Assembly (NCBI GenBank): GCA_033032865.1
Contig: JAWHQI010000505.1
Span: 553,501-617,500 of the forward strand
Direction: 5' to 3'
Source of the DNA: Dactylorhiza incarnata
Taxonomy: Eukaryota; Streptophyta; Magnoliopsida; Asparagales; Orchidaceae
DNA: 64,000 nucleotides
Under the pieces are notes generated by a model. It did no database searches, was not told where the DNA came from, and saw nothing but the letters and a program-made list of their open reading frames with translations. The position numbers and the translations under genes are program-made. This document shows positions 1 through 11,260 of the stretch, one piece after another. Within the stretch, counting starts at the first letter, position 1. Each line of letters starts with the position of its first letter.

Positions 1-101
1 TAGGAGTTACAACAGACTCTTAAATAAGACTCACGTTGTGGGACTAAACTCACACATACTAAAAGACTTTAAATAATACTAAAATATCAATATCTTCAAC
101 A
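1..101 (-). repeat. T1 3' LTR (partial, cut by window start)
   Basis: Matches 10248-10348 over 101 bp with four substitutions counted by eye. It ends with ...TTCAACA, followed directly by the T1 polypurine tract on the minus strand. Confidence 0.85.
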
Positions 102-126
102 CTCCCTCTCAAGCTGGAGGGGAAAC

Positions 127-228
127 TGTTAGTATTATGTTAAATGTTAATGTGTAACCATTTCTTATATAAGAGGTCCTATTCACGCTAATAATATTAT
201 TCCGCCAGTTTTTCACAGTTTCTCAACA
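127..228 (+). repeat. T2 5' LTR, 102 bp
   Basis: TGTTAG...CTCAACA with a TATA-like CTTATATAAG inside. It is flanked on the left by GAAAC and on the right by the tRNA-Met primer binding site. This is unusually short for an LTR. Confidence 0.9.
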
Positions 229-672
229 TGGTATCAGAGCCGTGACCTAAAACTCCTCTCGTTCTCGCCTTCGGTCTTGCGCCCGCCGCCGCTCCTCACC
301 GGCTTCCTCCCTCCCATCAGCGTCCAACCCCAGCCTTCCTTCTCTCTTTCTTCTCCTGGCTCAACAACCTCTTCCGTGCATTCATGGCGTCGGCCAGTCG
401 GCGCTATCCGCTGGGATGGACTCCTCGTTGGAGCTCCGCCGGTCCGATTGACCTCAAACTTTGGGAAAAGTTTCGCTTTCACATGCTTATCGCTTTACTG
501 ATTTCTTACGCGATTCCAACGGTTGGATGTCCCCCAAACTCAGATCTCGTGTATTTTGGTTCTAGATGAGGAACGCTTCTAACTCTCCAATGAAGCCCTA
601 TCTCTACTCCGCTCTTTGAAGATGTGTTCTCCATTCCCCTCCACCGTTGTCTTGGAGGAGTTCTTTTTTTAA

Positions 673-1650
673 TGTCGGCCGTGATTGATTTGGGTACCTC
701 CATGACCCCCACTGGATCTACCCGGGCTGGCTTGGATCACAACTTCTCTCTGATCACTACGATCTGTCTGAATGATACTAATTACTTATCGTGGTGCCGC
801 TCCATTACCTTAACCTTAAAGAGTCGGCGTCTCTTTGGCTATATCAACGGCGCCACAGACGCTCCAGCCAAGGACTGCAACTTGGTCTCAATGGGAGTCG
901 GAAAACGCCCTTGTTATGTCCTGGCTCATGAATTCCATGCAGGAATCCATTGCTCGGAACTACCTTTTTATGGACACTGTTGCTGATATCTGGAAACGTG
1001 CTGAGGCTACCTATTTCAGGAAGGGGAATGCATCCCAGATCTACCAACTGTGTCGCAAAATCTTTCTTCTTCGCCAGGATGATCGCCCTCTATCAGTTTA
1101 CTATCTTGAGTTTACTCAACTCTATCAGGAGTAGGACCACTTTGACTTTCTCGTCAATGGTCTGTACTGCGGATGAGTTCTCACTGCGAACTCACGTGGA
1201 ATGCAATCGGGTGTTCGAGTTTTTGCATGGGTTACACAGAGATTTTGATCAGATTACAGTCCAGATCTTGGGACATGTCCCTATTCCCTCGCTTCCTGAA
1301 GTTTACAACATTGTTCAACAGGAGTTTGACCGCCGACAGTCTTGGCACACCACCGTTATTACAGAGGGATCAACATTTGTTGCTCATCAGCCCTTTTTTC
1401 GTGGTCGTGGCTCTCGTGAATTCAAGCCAAAATCTACAAACAAGGACCATCTTACTTGCAATTATTGTAGCAAACCTCGTCATACTCGGGATACCCGCTT
1501 CAGTCTACATGGCTTTCCTCCTCCCAGGGGGGTGGTTTGTTATCACGTGGTGGCCGCGGGCGTGGTCGAACTCCAGGGAGAACCTATCACTCTGCTCATC
1601 TGATCGAGCTTCCCGAGCACTGTTCACCAGGAGCTCTTTGCCTTAATCCT
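673..1650 (+). pseudogene. T2 gag pseudogene
   Basis: Copia gag readable only by changing frame. One frame from 673 gives NYLSWCRSITLTLKSRRLFG; a second (to 1134) gives WESENALVMSWLMNSM and YYLEFTQLYQE followed by a stop; a third gives NRVFEFLHGLHRDFD and the zinc-knuckle region. The knuckle reads CNYC...H...R, so the last cysteine is lost. The matching gag in T3 is open, which shows what has decayed here. Gag would form the virus-like particle of the element. Confidence 0.8.
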
Positions 1651-1814
1651 ACTTCTCCGTCGTCCTCCTCTATTGTAGAGATGTCGGCCCTTCGTCGCAT
1701 GATGCTTGGCCCTTCGTCGCATGATGCTTGGCCTTACTACAGAGCCTGCCACTTCATCCTCTGCTCTTGCCCACACTGGTACTCAAGGTACCCATTCTGC
1801 TACTACTCGTCCTT

Positions 1815-4183
1815 CTACTAATTGGATTATCGATTCCGGAGTCACTGATCACATGACTGGATCAGCTTCAGGTTTTGTGTCATATTCTCCTCTTTCTGGA
1901 CGAGATAAGGTGAGCATTGCTGATGAGTCATTCTTCTCCATTGCTGGAAAAGGATCCATCTTTTGTTCTTCCCTCACTTTATCTTCTGTGCTTCATGTTT
2001 CAAATTTCACCCGTAGTTTGTTTCTGTTAGTCATTTGACTAATTCTCTTCAATGCTCAGCTACCTATTTTCCTTCTCATTGTGTTTTTCAGTATTTGAAA
2101 ACGGGGAAGGTGATTGACTCTGGTTAGCATGCAGGATGGTCTATATGTGTTTGACTCCTCCACCGGGTCTCCTCTTCCGCAAGCTCTCCACGCATCGCAG
2201 ACTTCCGACCTGCTCACCTGGCATCGTCGTCTTGGCCATCCCTCTGTTGCTACCATGCAACGTTTATTTCCTATTTTTCCTTCTATGTTTTTTAAAAACT
2301 TTGTTTGTGATGTATGTGTTATTGTTAAACATCATCGTAATCCTGTACATCATGTTTCTTTACCTAGTGCTACTCTGTTTCATATCGTACATACTAATGT
2401 TTGGGGGCCTTTCCCCATTGCCTCTATTTCTGGATGTCATTGGTTTATTACCTTTATTGATTGCTTCTCTCGCACGACCTGAGTTTATTTGATGAAAAAT
2501 AAGAATGAAGTTTTTTCTATTTTTCAAAACTTTCATTAAATAGTTTCTACTCAATTTTCTGCTACTATCAAAATTCTACGTAGTAATAATGGTTGTGAGT
2601 ATGTCAACTCCCCCTTTGCACATTACCTTGCCGATCATGACATTCTCCATCAAACATCACGTGTTCACTCCCCGTCTCAGAATGGGGAGCGGATAAACCA
2701 TCACCTATTGGAAGTTGCTCGGTGTTTACTTTTCTCTATTAACCTCCCTAAGTTCTATTGGGGTGATGCTGTTCTCACGGCTGCCTATCTTATCAACCGC
2801 TTGCCATCTTAGGTTTTGGGCCATCAAACACCCCTTCTCACCTTAGGGGTTACCCCGACTTCTCTCCAACCGAAAATATTTGGTTGTATTTACTATACTC
2901 ACATCCACTCTCAGGGTTGTTCTAAACTTGACCCCCGTGCTCTCAGATGTGTTTTCCTTGGATATTCTCCTACTCGAAAGGGGTATAAGTGTTATTATCC
3001 CCCGACTAAGCAGATCATTGTCACCGCGGATATTACATTTCGTGAATCTGAGTCTTATTACGTGACCTCACTTCAGGGGGAGCCTGCAACTATGAAAGAA
3101 GTGAGCTCACCTACTACATCATTACCGATCCCTCCTCCCTTCTTCATTTCTCCATGTACTTTGCCTCATACCGAGACTTTCAATCAGGGGGAGTCTGCCC
3201 GTAAAAAACAAGAATTACAGGTATACACCAGACGGAGTAAAAGTCCTAACACACAGGCTAATCCCACGCTACCAGTCCCAGTGCCAAATCCGTCGGCAAA
3301 CTCCCCCGAACTCCTCATTGCCCTTCGTAAAGGTATCAGATCTTGCACTCAACATCCCTTATCTCATTATGTTTCTTATGACGCTCTAACTCCTTCACAT
3401 AGAGTTTTTGTTTCTTCTCTTGCGTCTGTTTCTATTCCATCCACATGGCAGGAGGCTCTTGGGCATCCAAAGTGGAAAGAGGCAATGATTGAGAAAATGA
3501 CTGCCTTGGAAAAAAATTATACATGTGATTTACCACATCTTCATACGGTAAGAATACCGTTGGATGTAAATGGGCGTTCACCGTGAAGCAAAATTCTGAA
3601 GGCTTCGTTGAATGTTTCAAAGCAACGTTGGTGGCAAGGGGATATACTCAAACCCTAGGTATCGATTATCAAGAGACTTTTGCCCCTGTGGAAAAAATGT
3701 ACTCTGTACGAGTCTTGCTATCGTGTGTTGTGTGTTAGGGTTGTGATCTAACTCAATTGGATGTGAATAATGCATTCTTTCATGGAAATTTAGAAGAAGT
3801 ATATCTGTCTCTTCCGACCATACTTTGTTTACAAAACTGAGGGATAGCATGTTAACTGCCCTTATTGTCTATGTTGATGACATTGTTATAACAAGAGAAG
3901 ATGTTGAAGAAGTGAAAGCTTTGAAAAAGAATTTGGCTAAAGAGTTTGAAGTAAAGGATCTGGGAAAACTTAAATATTTCTTGGGGATTGAAGTTGCTAG
4001 ATCCAAACGGGGTATTTTCATCTCTCAGAGAAAATATGTCCTCGATTTACTGGAACAATTCAGTATGAGTGGGTGTAGACCTGCTGATATTTCTATGGAG
4101 GTCAACCACAGTCTTGGAAAGGATGATGGAGACCCTATTGAAGATGTTGCGGGTTACCAACGTCTTGTCGGACAATTAATATA
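1815..4183 (+). pseudogene. T2 pol pseudogene: protease, integrase, partial RT
   Basis: Protease core near 1822 reads WIIDSGVTDHMTG (DSGV for the usual DSGA). A GAG-pre-integrase segment (TWHRRLGHPS) lies near 2220, integrase to about 3080, and RT from about 3440 to 4183. The integrase has several stops and a deletion around 2690. The YVDD active site of RT is preserved at about 3860. The last codons match the segment just before RNase H and stop dead where the T3 LTR begins at 4184. Confidence 0.8.
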
Positions 4184-4293
4184 TGTTAGAGTGAAATTTA
4201 ATATGTTGTATTCCCCCCCCCCCCCCCCCCCCTTATATATAAGGTGGGGCTCCTTTATTGAAATGTATCTATTATTATTTTCCTACTTTGACA
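4184..4293 (+). repeat. T3 5' LTR, 110 bp
   Basis: Same layout as the T2 LTR (TGTTAG start, TTATATATAA box, ...ACA end) but clearly diverged in sequence. It interrupts the T2 RT frame at the codons before LAHTRPDI. C run at 4213-4232. Confidence 0.75.
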
Positions 4294-4711
4294 TTGTATC
4301 AGAGCCCGAGCCCTAAGCGTCGTTCTCGCTTGCCGCTCGATTCCCGTCGCTTGCTCCCCTCCAGCGCCGGCCTACCCCCTCCCTCGCTTGCTTACGCCTC
4401 AGTGCCGATTGTCGCCCGACAGGTGCGTCGGCCGATCGACGTTGGGCTGGCTGGTTCCTCCAACGACTCTCCGGTGGTCCGATTGAATCCAAACTTTGAA
4501 GAAAATTTTGCTTTGGCTCTCTTATCTCCTCCTGAAGTTTTACGCGATTCCAACGGTTGAATGTTTCGCAATCTCAGATCTCGTGTTTTCATGTTCAAGA
4601 GGAGGACGCCTCCTAACTCTCCAATGATCCTCCTCCCTTCGGTTCTTTGAAAGGGTTTTCTTCTCTACTCCTCACCATTCTCTCGGCGGAGCTTGGTTGA
4701 ACTTTTCTATT

Positions 4712-5815
4712 ATGTCAGACGTCTTTGATTCCGGTAACTCTGTGACCCCCGCTGGATCTACTCGGACTGGTCAAGATCACAACTACTCTCAGATTACATC
4801 GATTCGACTTGATGACACCAATTATTGGTCTTGGTCCCGCTCCATTACTCTAGCCTTAAACATTCAGCGTCTCTTTGGCTATATTAGTGGCACCACTGCT
4901 GCTCCTGCCACGACCTCTCCTAGGCCTACATGGGAGTCAGAAAACTCTCTTGTCATGTCATGGCTCACTAATTCCATGCAGGAGTCTATTGCTCAAAATT
5001 ATTTTTTCGTCGACACAGTTGCGGAGATTTGGAAGCATGCTGAGTCCACATATTCCCGCAAAGGCAATGCGGACCAGATTTACCAACTTCGCCGCAAGAT
5101 TTTTCTTCTCCGACAGGGCGATCGTCCTCCTTCTGTATACTACCTTGAGTTTACCCAGCTATATCAGGAGTACGACCACTTTGACTCTCTCATTATGGTT
5201 TGCAACGAGGATGCACTCTTGCTGAGGGGCCACGAGGATCGTAATCGGGTATTTGAGTTCCTGTATGGGATGCACAAAGACTTTGATCATATTACCGTCC
5301 AGATCTTGGGACGTGTTCCTATTCTCTCGCTTCCTGAAGTTTACAACATTGTCCAACAGGAGTTTGACCGGCGGCAGTCCTGGCACACCACTGCCCTTTC
5401 GGAAGGATCCGCTTTAGTGGCTCATCAACCCAATTTTAGGGGTCGGGTTCCCCGTGATTTCAAGCCTAAACCTATAGATAAGGATCACCTCACTTGCGAT
5501 TATTGTGGCAAGCCTCGCCATACTCGGGATACATGCTTCAGTCTCTATGGATTTCCTCCTCCCAGGGGCGGTTCGACTTCACGTGGTGGTCGCGGATGTG
5601 GTAGAACTCCTGTGCGATCTTATCACTCTGCTTATCTCACTGAGACTCCAGAGAGCTGCCCCCTCAACCGTCCTCCTTCTATGTTGAAGAGATGCAGGCT
5701 CTTCGCTGCTTCATGCACGACTACTGAGCCTACTTCTGCCCCTACGTCCTCCTCCTCCCTTGCCTACACAGGTACTCCGGGTGCCTACTCTGCCACTACT
5801 ACTTCTACACATTAG
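4712..5815 (+). CDS. T3 gag, open reading frame
   Basis: Retrotransposon gag of about 367 residues from the ATG at 4712 (an upstream in-frame ATG is at 4697). It contains NYWSWSRSITLALN, WESENSLVMSWLTNSM, IWKHAESTYSRKGNA, LRQGDRPPSVYYLEFTQLYQ and an intact CCHC knuckle CDYCGKPRHTRDTC near residue 270. The tail is S/T/P-rich and ends at TAG, where T2 and T18 run on into protease. It is the best preserved gag of this copia family in the window. The product would package element RNA, but the element lacks a usable pol, so activity could only be in trans. Confidence 0.85.
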   Translation: MSDVFDSGNSVTPAGSTRTGQDHNYSQITSIRLDDTNYWSWSRSITLALNIQRLFGYISGTTAAPATTSPRPTWESENSLVMSWLTNSMQESIAQNYFFVDTVAEIWKHAESTYSRKGNADQIYQLRRKIFLLRQGDRPPSVYYLEFTQLYQEYDHFDSLIMVCNEDALLLRGHEDRNRVFEFLYGMHKDFDHITVQILGRVPILSLPEVYNIVQQEFDRRQSWHTTALSEGSALVAHQPNFRGRVPRDFKPKPIDKDHLTCDYCGKPRHTRDTCFSLYGFPPPRGGSTSRGGRGCGRTPVRSYHSAYLTETPESCPLNRPPSMLKRCRLFAASCTTTEPTSAPTSSSSLAYTGTPGAYSATTTSTH

Positions 5816-8289
5816 ATTATCAATTCCGGAGCAACTGATCACATGACCGGTTCAACTTCAGGTTTTGTTTCCTATTCTCCTCTTTCAGGCAGAGATAAAG
5901 TGAGCATTGTTGATGACTCCTCTTCCATTGCTGGAAAGAGATTCATCCATTGTTCCTCTCTCACTTTATCCTATGTGCTTCATGTTCCGAATTTTACCCG
6001 CAATCTTCTTCCAGTTAGTCATTTGACTAATTCTCTCCAATGCTCAGTTACCTTCTTTCCTTCCCATTGTGTTTTTCAGGATCTGAAGACGGGGAAGGTG
6101 ATTGGCTCTGGTAGCATGTAGAATGACTAGTATGTGTTTGACTACTCTTGTGGGACTACCTCTCCGCACGCTCTTCACTCTTCGCAGACCACCTTGCTTA
6201 CCTGGCACCGTCGGCTTGACCATCCCTCAGTTGCGACCATGCAGACCTCCACCTTCCTATTTTTTCTTCTACATGTTTTAAAAACTTTGTTTGTGATGTA
6301 TGTGTTGTTGTCAAACATCATCGTATTCCTGTTAATCATGTTTCTTTACCTAGTACAACTCCTTTTCACATTGTCCATACTGATATTTGGGGGTCATGCC
6401 CCGTTGCTTCTATTTCTGGATGTTACTGGTTTATTATCTTTATTGACTGTTTTTCACGAACCACCTCGGTTTATTTGATGAAAAGTAAAAATGAAGAATT
6501 CTCTATTTTTCAACAATTTCATAAAATGGTTTTGACTCAATTCTTTGCTACTATCAAAATCCTTCGGAGTGATAATGGTCGGGAGTATGTCAATGCTCTC
6601 TTTTCTCACTACCTTGCTGATCATGACATCATCCATCAAACATCATGTGTTCACTCCCCGTCTCAGAATGGGGCTGCTGAACGAAAAAACCGCCACCTCT
6701 TGGAGGTTGCTCGCTGCTTACTCTTCACTATGCACCTCCCTAAATTCTATTGGGGTGATGCGGTTCTGACGGCTGCCTACCTCATTAATCGCCTGCCATC
6801 TCCAGTCTTGTGTCATCAAACCCCTCTAACTATCTTAGGGGTTCCACCGACCTCTATCCACCCAAAGACTTTTTGGTTGTGTTTGCTTCTCTCACATATA
6901 TACTCCAAGTCTTTTTAAACTGGACCCTCGTGCTTTTAAGTGCGTGTTCATTGGATATTCTCCCACTCAAAATGGGTATAAATGTTATCATCCCCCGACT
7001 AGGCGATTTTTGGTCACGACGGATATCACATTTTGTGAATCCGACCCTTATTATGTGACCTCACTTCAGGGGGAGTCCACACATACGAAAGAAGTGAGCT
7101 CCCCTACTTTTTCTTTATCCTTTGTGCCTCATGATCCTCCTCATACTCCGCCTTATGATAAGACTCCCACTCAGGGGGAGCTTTCTCGTAAAGCACTGAA
7201 TTTATAGGTGTACACTAGACGGAGTAAAGCTCTTAATACACAGGCTCATCCCACGCTACCAGCGCCAGTGCCAACCTCGTCAACAGATTCCTCAGAACCT
7301 CCCATTGCCCTTCGAAAAGGTATCAGACCTTACACCCAACATCCTCCGTCTCATTATGTTTCCTTTAACGCTCTAACTACTTCACATAGAGCCTTTGTAT
7401 CCTCTCTCGCATCTGTCTCCATTCCGTCCACATGATAGGAGGCTCTTGGACATCAAAAGTGGAAAGAGGTAATGATTGAGGAAATGACTGCTTTGGAAAA
7501 AAATTGTACATGGAATTTAACACACCTTCCACACGGAAAGAAGACCGTTGGCTGTAAGTGGGTGTTTACTGTGAAGCAGAATTCTGAAGGCTTGGTTGAA
7601 CGGTTTTAAAGCGAGTTTGGTGGTGAGGGGGGTATACTCAAACCCTTGGGATTGATTATCAAGACACTTTTGCCCTTGTTGCAAAAATGAACTCTATACG
7701 AGTTTTGTTATCATGTGCTGCGTGCAAGGGTTGGGGTCTTACCCAATTAGACGTGAAGAATGCATTCCTTCATGAGAATTTAGAAGAGGAAGTATATATG
7801 TCTCTCCCCTAGGTTTTTCTCCTTCCAACTCTGAGGGAAAAGTGTGCAGGTTAAAGAAGGCTCTCTACGACCTGAAGCAATCTCCGAGGGCCTGGTTTGG
7901 TTAGTTTCACAATGTCATAATCTCTCTTGGATACAGACAAAGTCATGCTGACCATACTCTTTTTATAAAGCGGAGGGACAATATGTTAATGACTCTCATT
8001 GTCTATGTTGATGACATTGTCATAATAGGAGATGATGTCGAAGAAGTGAAAGCGTTGAAGGTGAATTTGGCAAAACAGTTTGAAGTGAAGGATTTAAGGA
8101 AACTTAAGTATTTTTTGGGCATTGAACTAGCTAGATCTAAACGGGGTATTTTCATCTCCCAGAGAAAATACATTCTCGATTTGTTGGAACAATCTGGTAT
8201 GAGTGGGTGTAGACCTGCTGATACCCCTATGGAGGTCAACCACAACCTTGGAAAAAATGATGGTGATCCTATTGCTGATACCCCTATGG
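5816..8289 (+). pseudogene. T3 pol pseudogene: protease, integrase, RT
   Basis: The protease motif at about 5823 reads INSGATDHMTG, so the catalytic aspartate is changed to asparagine. Pre-integrase near 6190, integrase with LRSDNG (6563) and ERKNRH (6682), and RT from about 7440 with VYVDD near 8005 are present, but frames change repeatedly (for example near 6880, 7207, 7435, 7610 and 7812). The end at about 8272-8289 is a deletion junction. It cannot encode an active polyprotein. Confidence 0.8.
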
Positions 8290-8898
8290 GGTAGTTAGCC
8301 AATATATGCATTCCCCGAAGGCGAGACGTCTCGATGCTGCTCATAGGATCTTGAGGTATTTGAAGACATCGCTAGGAAGGGGAATCCTCTTCACTCCTAA
8401 TGCGGAATGGAAAATTGAGGTTTATACTGACGCAGATTGGGCAGCGTCTGTAGAAGACAAGCGTTCTACATCTGGGTATTGCTCATTTGTTGGTGGGAAC
8501 CTGGTTACTTGGAGAAGTAAAAAACAATAAGTTGTCTCAAGGTCCAGTGTAGAGGCAGAATTTAGAGCGATGACACACGACATATGTGAGGGATTGTGAT
8601 TACGCTCCCTCTTGTGTGATTTGAGATTAAATGAGGAGTCATATCCGGCTGTACTGTGACAACAAAGCTACAATCAGTATCGTCAACAACCCCGTTCAGC
8701 ATGATCGCACCAAACATATTGAAGTGGACAGATAATTCATCAAGGAGAATATCGAGAAGAAGATCATTTATATTCCTTTTGTTCTTTCAGATGGTCAATT
8801 AACGGATAATCTTACTAAGAGTTTGGGGGTGAATGTTTTTTGTGGCTTCATCGACAAGTTGGGCATGACGAATATAACATGCCCAACTTGAGGGTGTG
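8290..8898 (+). pseudogene. T2 RNase H remnant and 3' untranslated end
   Basis: Encodes YMHSPKARRLDAAHRILRYL, then YTDADWAAS and [18 protein letters not shown] text (here DKRSTSGYC), followed by an in-frame TAA at 8528 and further stops. Copia RNase H lies at the C-terminus of pol. A purine-rich GAGGGTGTG precedes the T2 3' LTR at 8899. Assignment to T2 rather than T3 follows from the matching T2 LTR and target duplication. Confidence 0.75.
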
Positions 8899-9000
8899 TG
8901 TTAGCATTATGTTAAATGTTATTGTGTAACCACCTCTTATATAAGGGGTCCTATTCACGCTAATAAGATTATTCCGCTAGTTGTTCACAGTTTCTCAACA
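8899..9000 (+). repeat. T2 3' LTR, 102 bp
   Basis: TGTTAG...CTCAACA, the partner of 127-228, followed by the GAAAC target duplication at 9001-9005. Confidence 0.9.
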
Positions 9001-9005
9001 GAAAC

Positions 9006-10185
9006 CTGCAACTTGGACACATCATAAAAAGAGAGGTAATGATGGTTGGCAACGTGGGACAAAACAACAGCCACCGGGGCCCAACCGCGTGTCATTGGGG
9101 ATAATCTAACCAGGAGCCACACGTCATTGGTCCACAAACCGACCATGATCACGCTTGATGCTCCGGGAGCTGAAACCAGGTCAACCAACAAAGGCCAAAC
9201 CACCCCTACCCAATGGTGAAGAAAAATAGTGGTGACACAAACAACACACGAAATATGTTTGGAGGCCGTGTGTGACTAATGCAGGAGTCGGGAAAGAGAG
9301 TCATCCGAGTTTCCCTCATCACAAACACTCCCCCTCACGTGAAATACGTGCATGAAGGCATATAACACAATAAAAAATGATACAAATAAAAACTACTAAA
9401 AACAAAGCAACCACTCCAGCATCACCATCATCGACTAGAGAAGCAAGCAGCGAAATCTATGGCGGCCGACAGGATCATCAGAGGCTGCATCGGAAGGATG
9501 ACGAATAAGCACGTCGAGCACACCCGAGGCAGCGCGAGAGGAACCACCAAGAGGGAAGAGGACGCGACAAGCCAGATCTGTCGACGACGGGAGCAGCAAG
9601 ACCAGCGGCTGGTGGCTCACACAGGTCGACGGGAAGAAGAAATGGCTGCTACATCCGATGGAAGAAGAAGATACATTGCCGGAAAGGAAGATCCCCTTCT
9701 TCGTCAATGAGAAGAGACGGGCTCGACCGGATGAGAAGCCGTGGAACAGACGATGCAGAGAAGCACGGCGGGATCGTCAATCAGGAGCCGTCGACGAGAT
9801 CGTCAACGGAGAGGCTGTCGACGGGAACGAAGCAGGACGAAGATGTCCACGACGAACAGTGATAGGAACGCAGCAAAAGCAACAGAAGATTAGCCGAGCA
9901 ACAACAAGCATCGATCGGACGCGAGGGGTCCAAAGGCACGACGCCGACACATATATCGTTGAAGGCGTAGAGCGTAGACGACGAGTGGGCGGCCATTTGC
10001 AGCTTCTGTCGTCAGAATCAAAAGTTGATTTCGTCGGCGGGAGCGGGAGAGCAATTGCTTGACGGGAGCGGGAGAGCAATTGCTTGATTTCGTCGGCAGA
10101 GCGACCATTAGAAGAGAGGGGGCGGCTTACAGGAAGAGATTAGGGTTGCAGAAGCGAGGAAAAAATTAACCTGGCTCTGATACCA
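9006..10185 (-). mobile_element. T1 internal region, no recognisable gag or pol
   Basis: About 1.2 kb between the end of the inserted T2 and the T1 5' LTR. Several short ORFs exist on both strands, but none shows a zinc knuckle, protease, integrase or RT motif. The segment near 9320-9460 is AT-rich; 9460-10140 is GC-rich with many CGTCGACG-like words. I treat it as leader or filler sequence of a non-autonomous element. Confidence 0.6.
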
Positions 10186-10348
10186 TGTTGGAAGAGAGAA
10201 ATAGATAATACTTGGTGTATTTTATTCATCCACAAATGGGAAATATATAGGAGTTACAGCAGACTCTTAAACAAGACTCACGATGTGGGACTAAACCCAC
10301 ACATACTAAAAGACTTTAAATAATACTAAAATATCAATATCTTCAACA
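10186..10348 (-). repeat. T1 5' LTR, 163 bp
   Basis: Starts TGTTGGAAGAG and ends CTTCAACA on the + strand. The complement of TGGTATCAGAGCC sits directly at its left edge (10173-10185), which fixes the element on the minus strand. Confidence 0.85.
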
Positions 10349-10929
10349 ATATTACATGACATGACAGCTTGACATGTGTTCGATCAAGAATACTTTGAAA
10401 CTACCTACAAAAAATTATGATTTTGTTAGCTTAGTACTCTTTGCATGACGATTACATCATATAAAAACTTGATTGATTAACCTTTTTACTAGATAAAGGA
10501 TACACAACAAACTATTTTTGTGCTATATGTGTTAAGACCTATGTATTCAACCTATAACCAATTGGTTATAGGTGCAGGGTCCATGATCTATATTTAGTGC
10601 AAAATGATACGTGACTTTTTGATGTGAGACTATATTCTTAACACGCGCTTCACATATATGTTATTTTAGCCTCTAATACATGCTTAGGGTCCGTTCATTT
10701 GTAAGATATTGGTTTTCAAGAATTGACTTTCAACCCAATGTCAATACATACAGTAATTGACATTGGGTTTAATTCCAATTTTGTTGTTCGTCACATAATG
10801 ATTTTTATTACAGGAATTGACATTTGTCATTTTTGTTTGTTCTGATTAAAGACATTTGACTTTCAAGAATTGAATGGAAAGAAAATCATAAGAACAAAAA
10901 AACGGACGAAAAAAGCTCAGTCGGTCACT
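10349..10929. other. Intron sequence, AT-rich, with a 24-bp perfect palindrome
   Basis: No coding feature. A perfect palindrome built on AACCAATTGGTT lies at 10550-10573. Two copies of a TTGACATTGGG/TTGACTTTCAA-type word lie at 10715-10765. I see nothing else I can name. Confidence 0.5.
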
Positions 10930-11250
10930 TTTGTATTTGTGAAAAAAGCATGCCAGACGGAAAAAACTGCTCGGGCGAAAAAAGTGCGCCAGAGCGAAAA
11001 AGAGCGGCCGAGAGAAAAACGCGCGCTCGAGCAAAAAAATGCGCGCCCGGGCGAAAAAATTAGGCCCGGGCAAAAAACGTGCGCCGCGGCGAAAAACTCG
11101 TGTCGGGGTAAAAGATGCGCGCCGGGGTGGAAATGCACGCTCGTGCAAAAAACGCGCACCCAGTCAAAAAAGTTTGCGAGGGCAAAAAAACACGCAATGG
11201 CGAAAAAAGCACGCGAGGGCAAAAAACGCGTGCTGGAGAAAAAGGTTTGG
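10930..11250. repeat. Minisatellite, about 19-bp unit, about 15 degenerate copies
   Basis: Units alternate an A-run (about 5-7 A) with a CpG-rich core such as GCGCGCCCGGGC. Unit length varies from 18 to 20 bp, which is not a multiple of three. All + frames stay open by composition and give lysine/arginine-rich ORFs with no conserved domain. It ends in a 12-base G run at 11249-11260. Confidence 0.8.
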
Positions 11251-11260
11251 GGGGGGGGGG

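Larger units (their letters stand above)
4184..8289 (+). mobile_element. T3: Ty1/copia element inserted in T2, 3' end lost
   Basis: Begins with a 110-bp LTR-like segment (4184-4293, TGTTAG...TTTGACA) containing a 20-base C run, then a degraded primer site (TTGTATCAGAGC). Complete gag and most of pol follow. The reading stops matching at about 8272 within late RT. The next recognisable sequence (about 8296 onward) is the RNase H start, and the 3' LTR beyond it is of T2 type. I infer that the T3 RNase H and 3' LTR were deleted together with a bit of T2. Confidence 0.7.
127..9000 (+). mobile_element. T2: Ty1/copia element with 102-bp LTRs, interrupted by T3
   Basis: LTRs at 127-228 and 8899-9000, both 102 bp and starting TGTTAG, differ at about eight positions. 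The 5-bp target duplication GAAAC is at 122-126 and 9001-9005. The primer binding site TGGTATCAGAGC is at 229-240. Domains from 673 to 4183 run gag, protease, integrase, RT; the RNase H part and 3' end are at about 8290-8898. The RT is broken at 4183 by T3. All coding parts carry stops and frameshifts. It belongs to the same family as T3 and T18. Confidence 0.88.
1..10348 (-). mobile_element. T1: small non-autonomous copia-like LTR element (TRIM/SMART-like), split by T2
   Basis: A minus-strand LTR element. Its 3' LTR is cut by the window start (1-101) and its 5' LTR is 10186-10348. Next to the LTRs are a polypurine tract (complement of the CT-rich 102-115) and a primer binding site complementary to initiator tRNA-Met (complement of 10173-10185). 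Without the T2 insert (127-9000 plus a GAAAC duplication) its internal part is only about 1.2 kb and shows no gag or pol motif. That size and structure fit a TRIM/SMART-type non-autonomous element. Its own target duplication cannot be checked because the left end is outside the window. Confidence 0.75.

Noticed and set aside
8899..9000. 3' LTR as the end of T3 rather than T2
   Set aside because: It matches the 127-228 LTR and shares the GAAAC duplication with it, while the T3 LTR at 4184 is clearly diverged.
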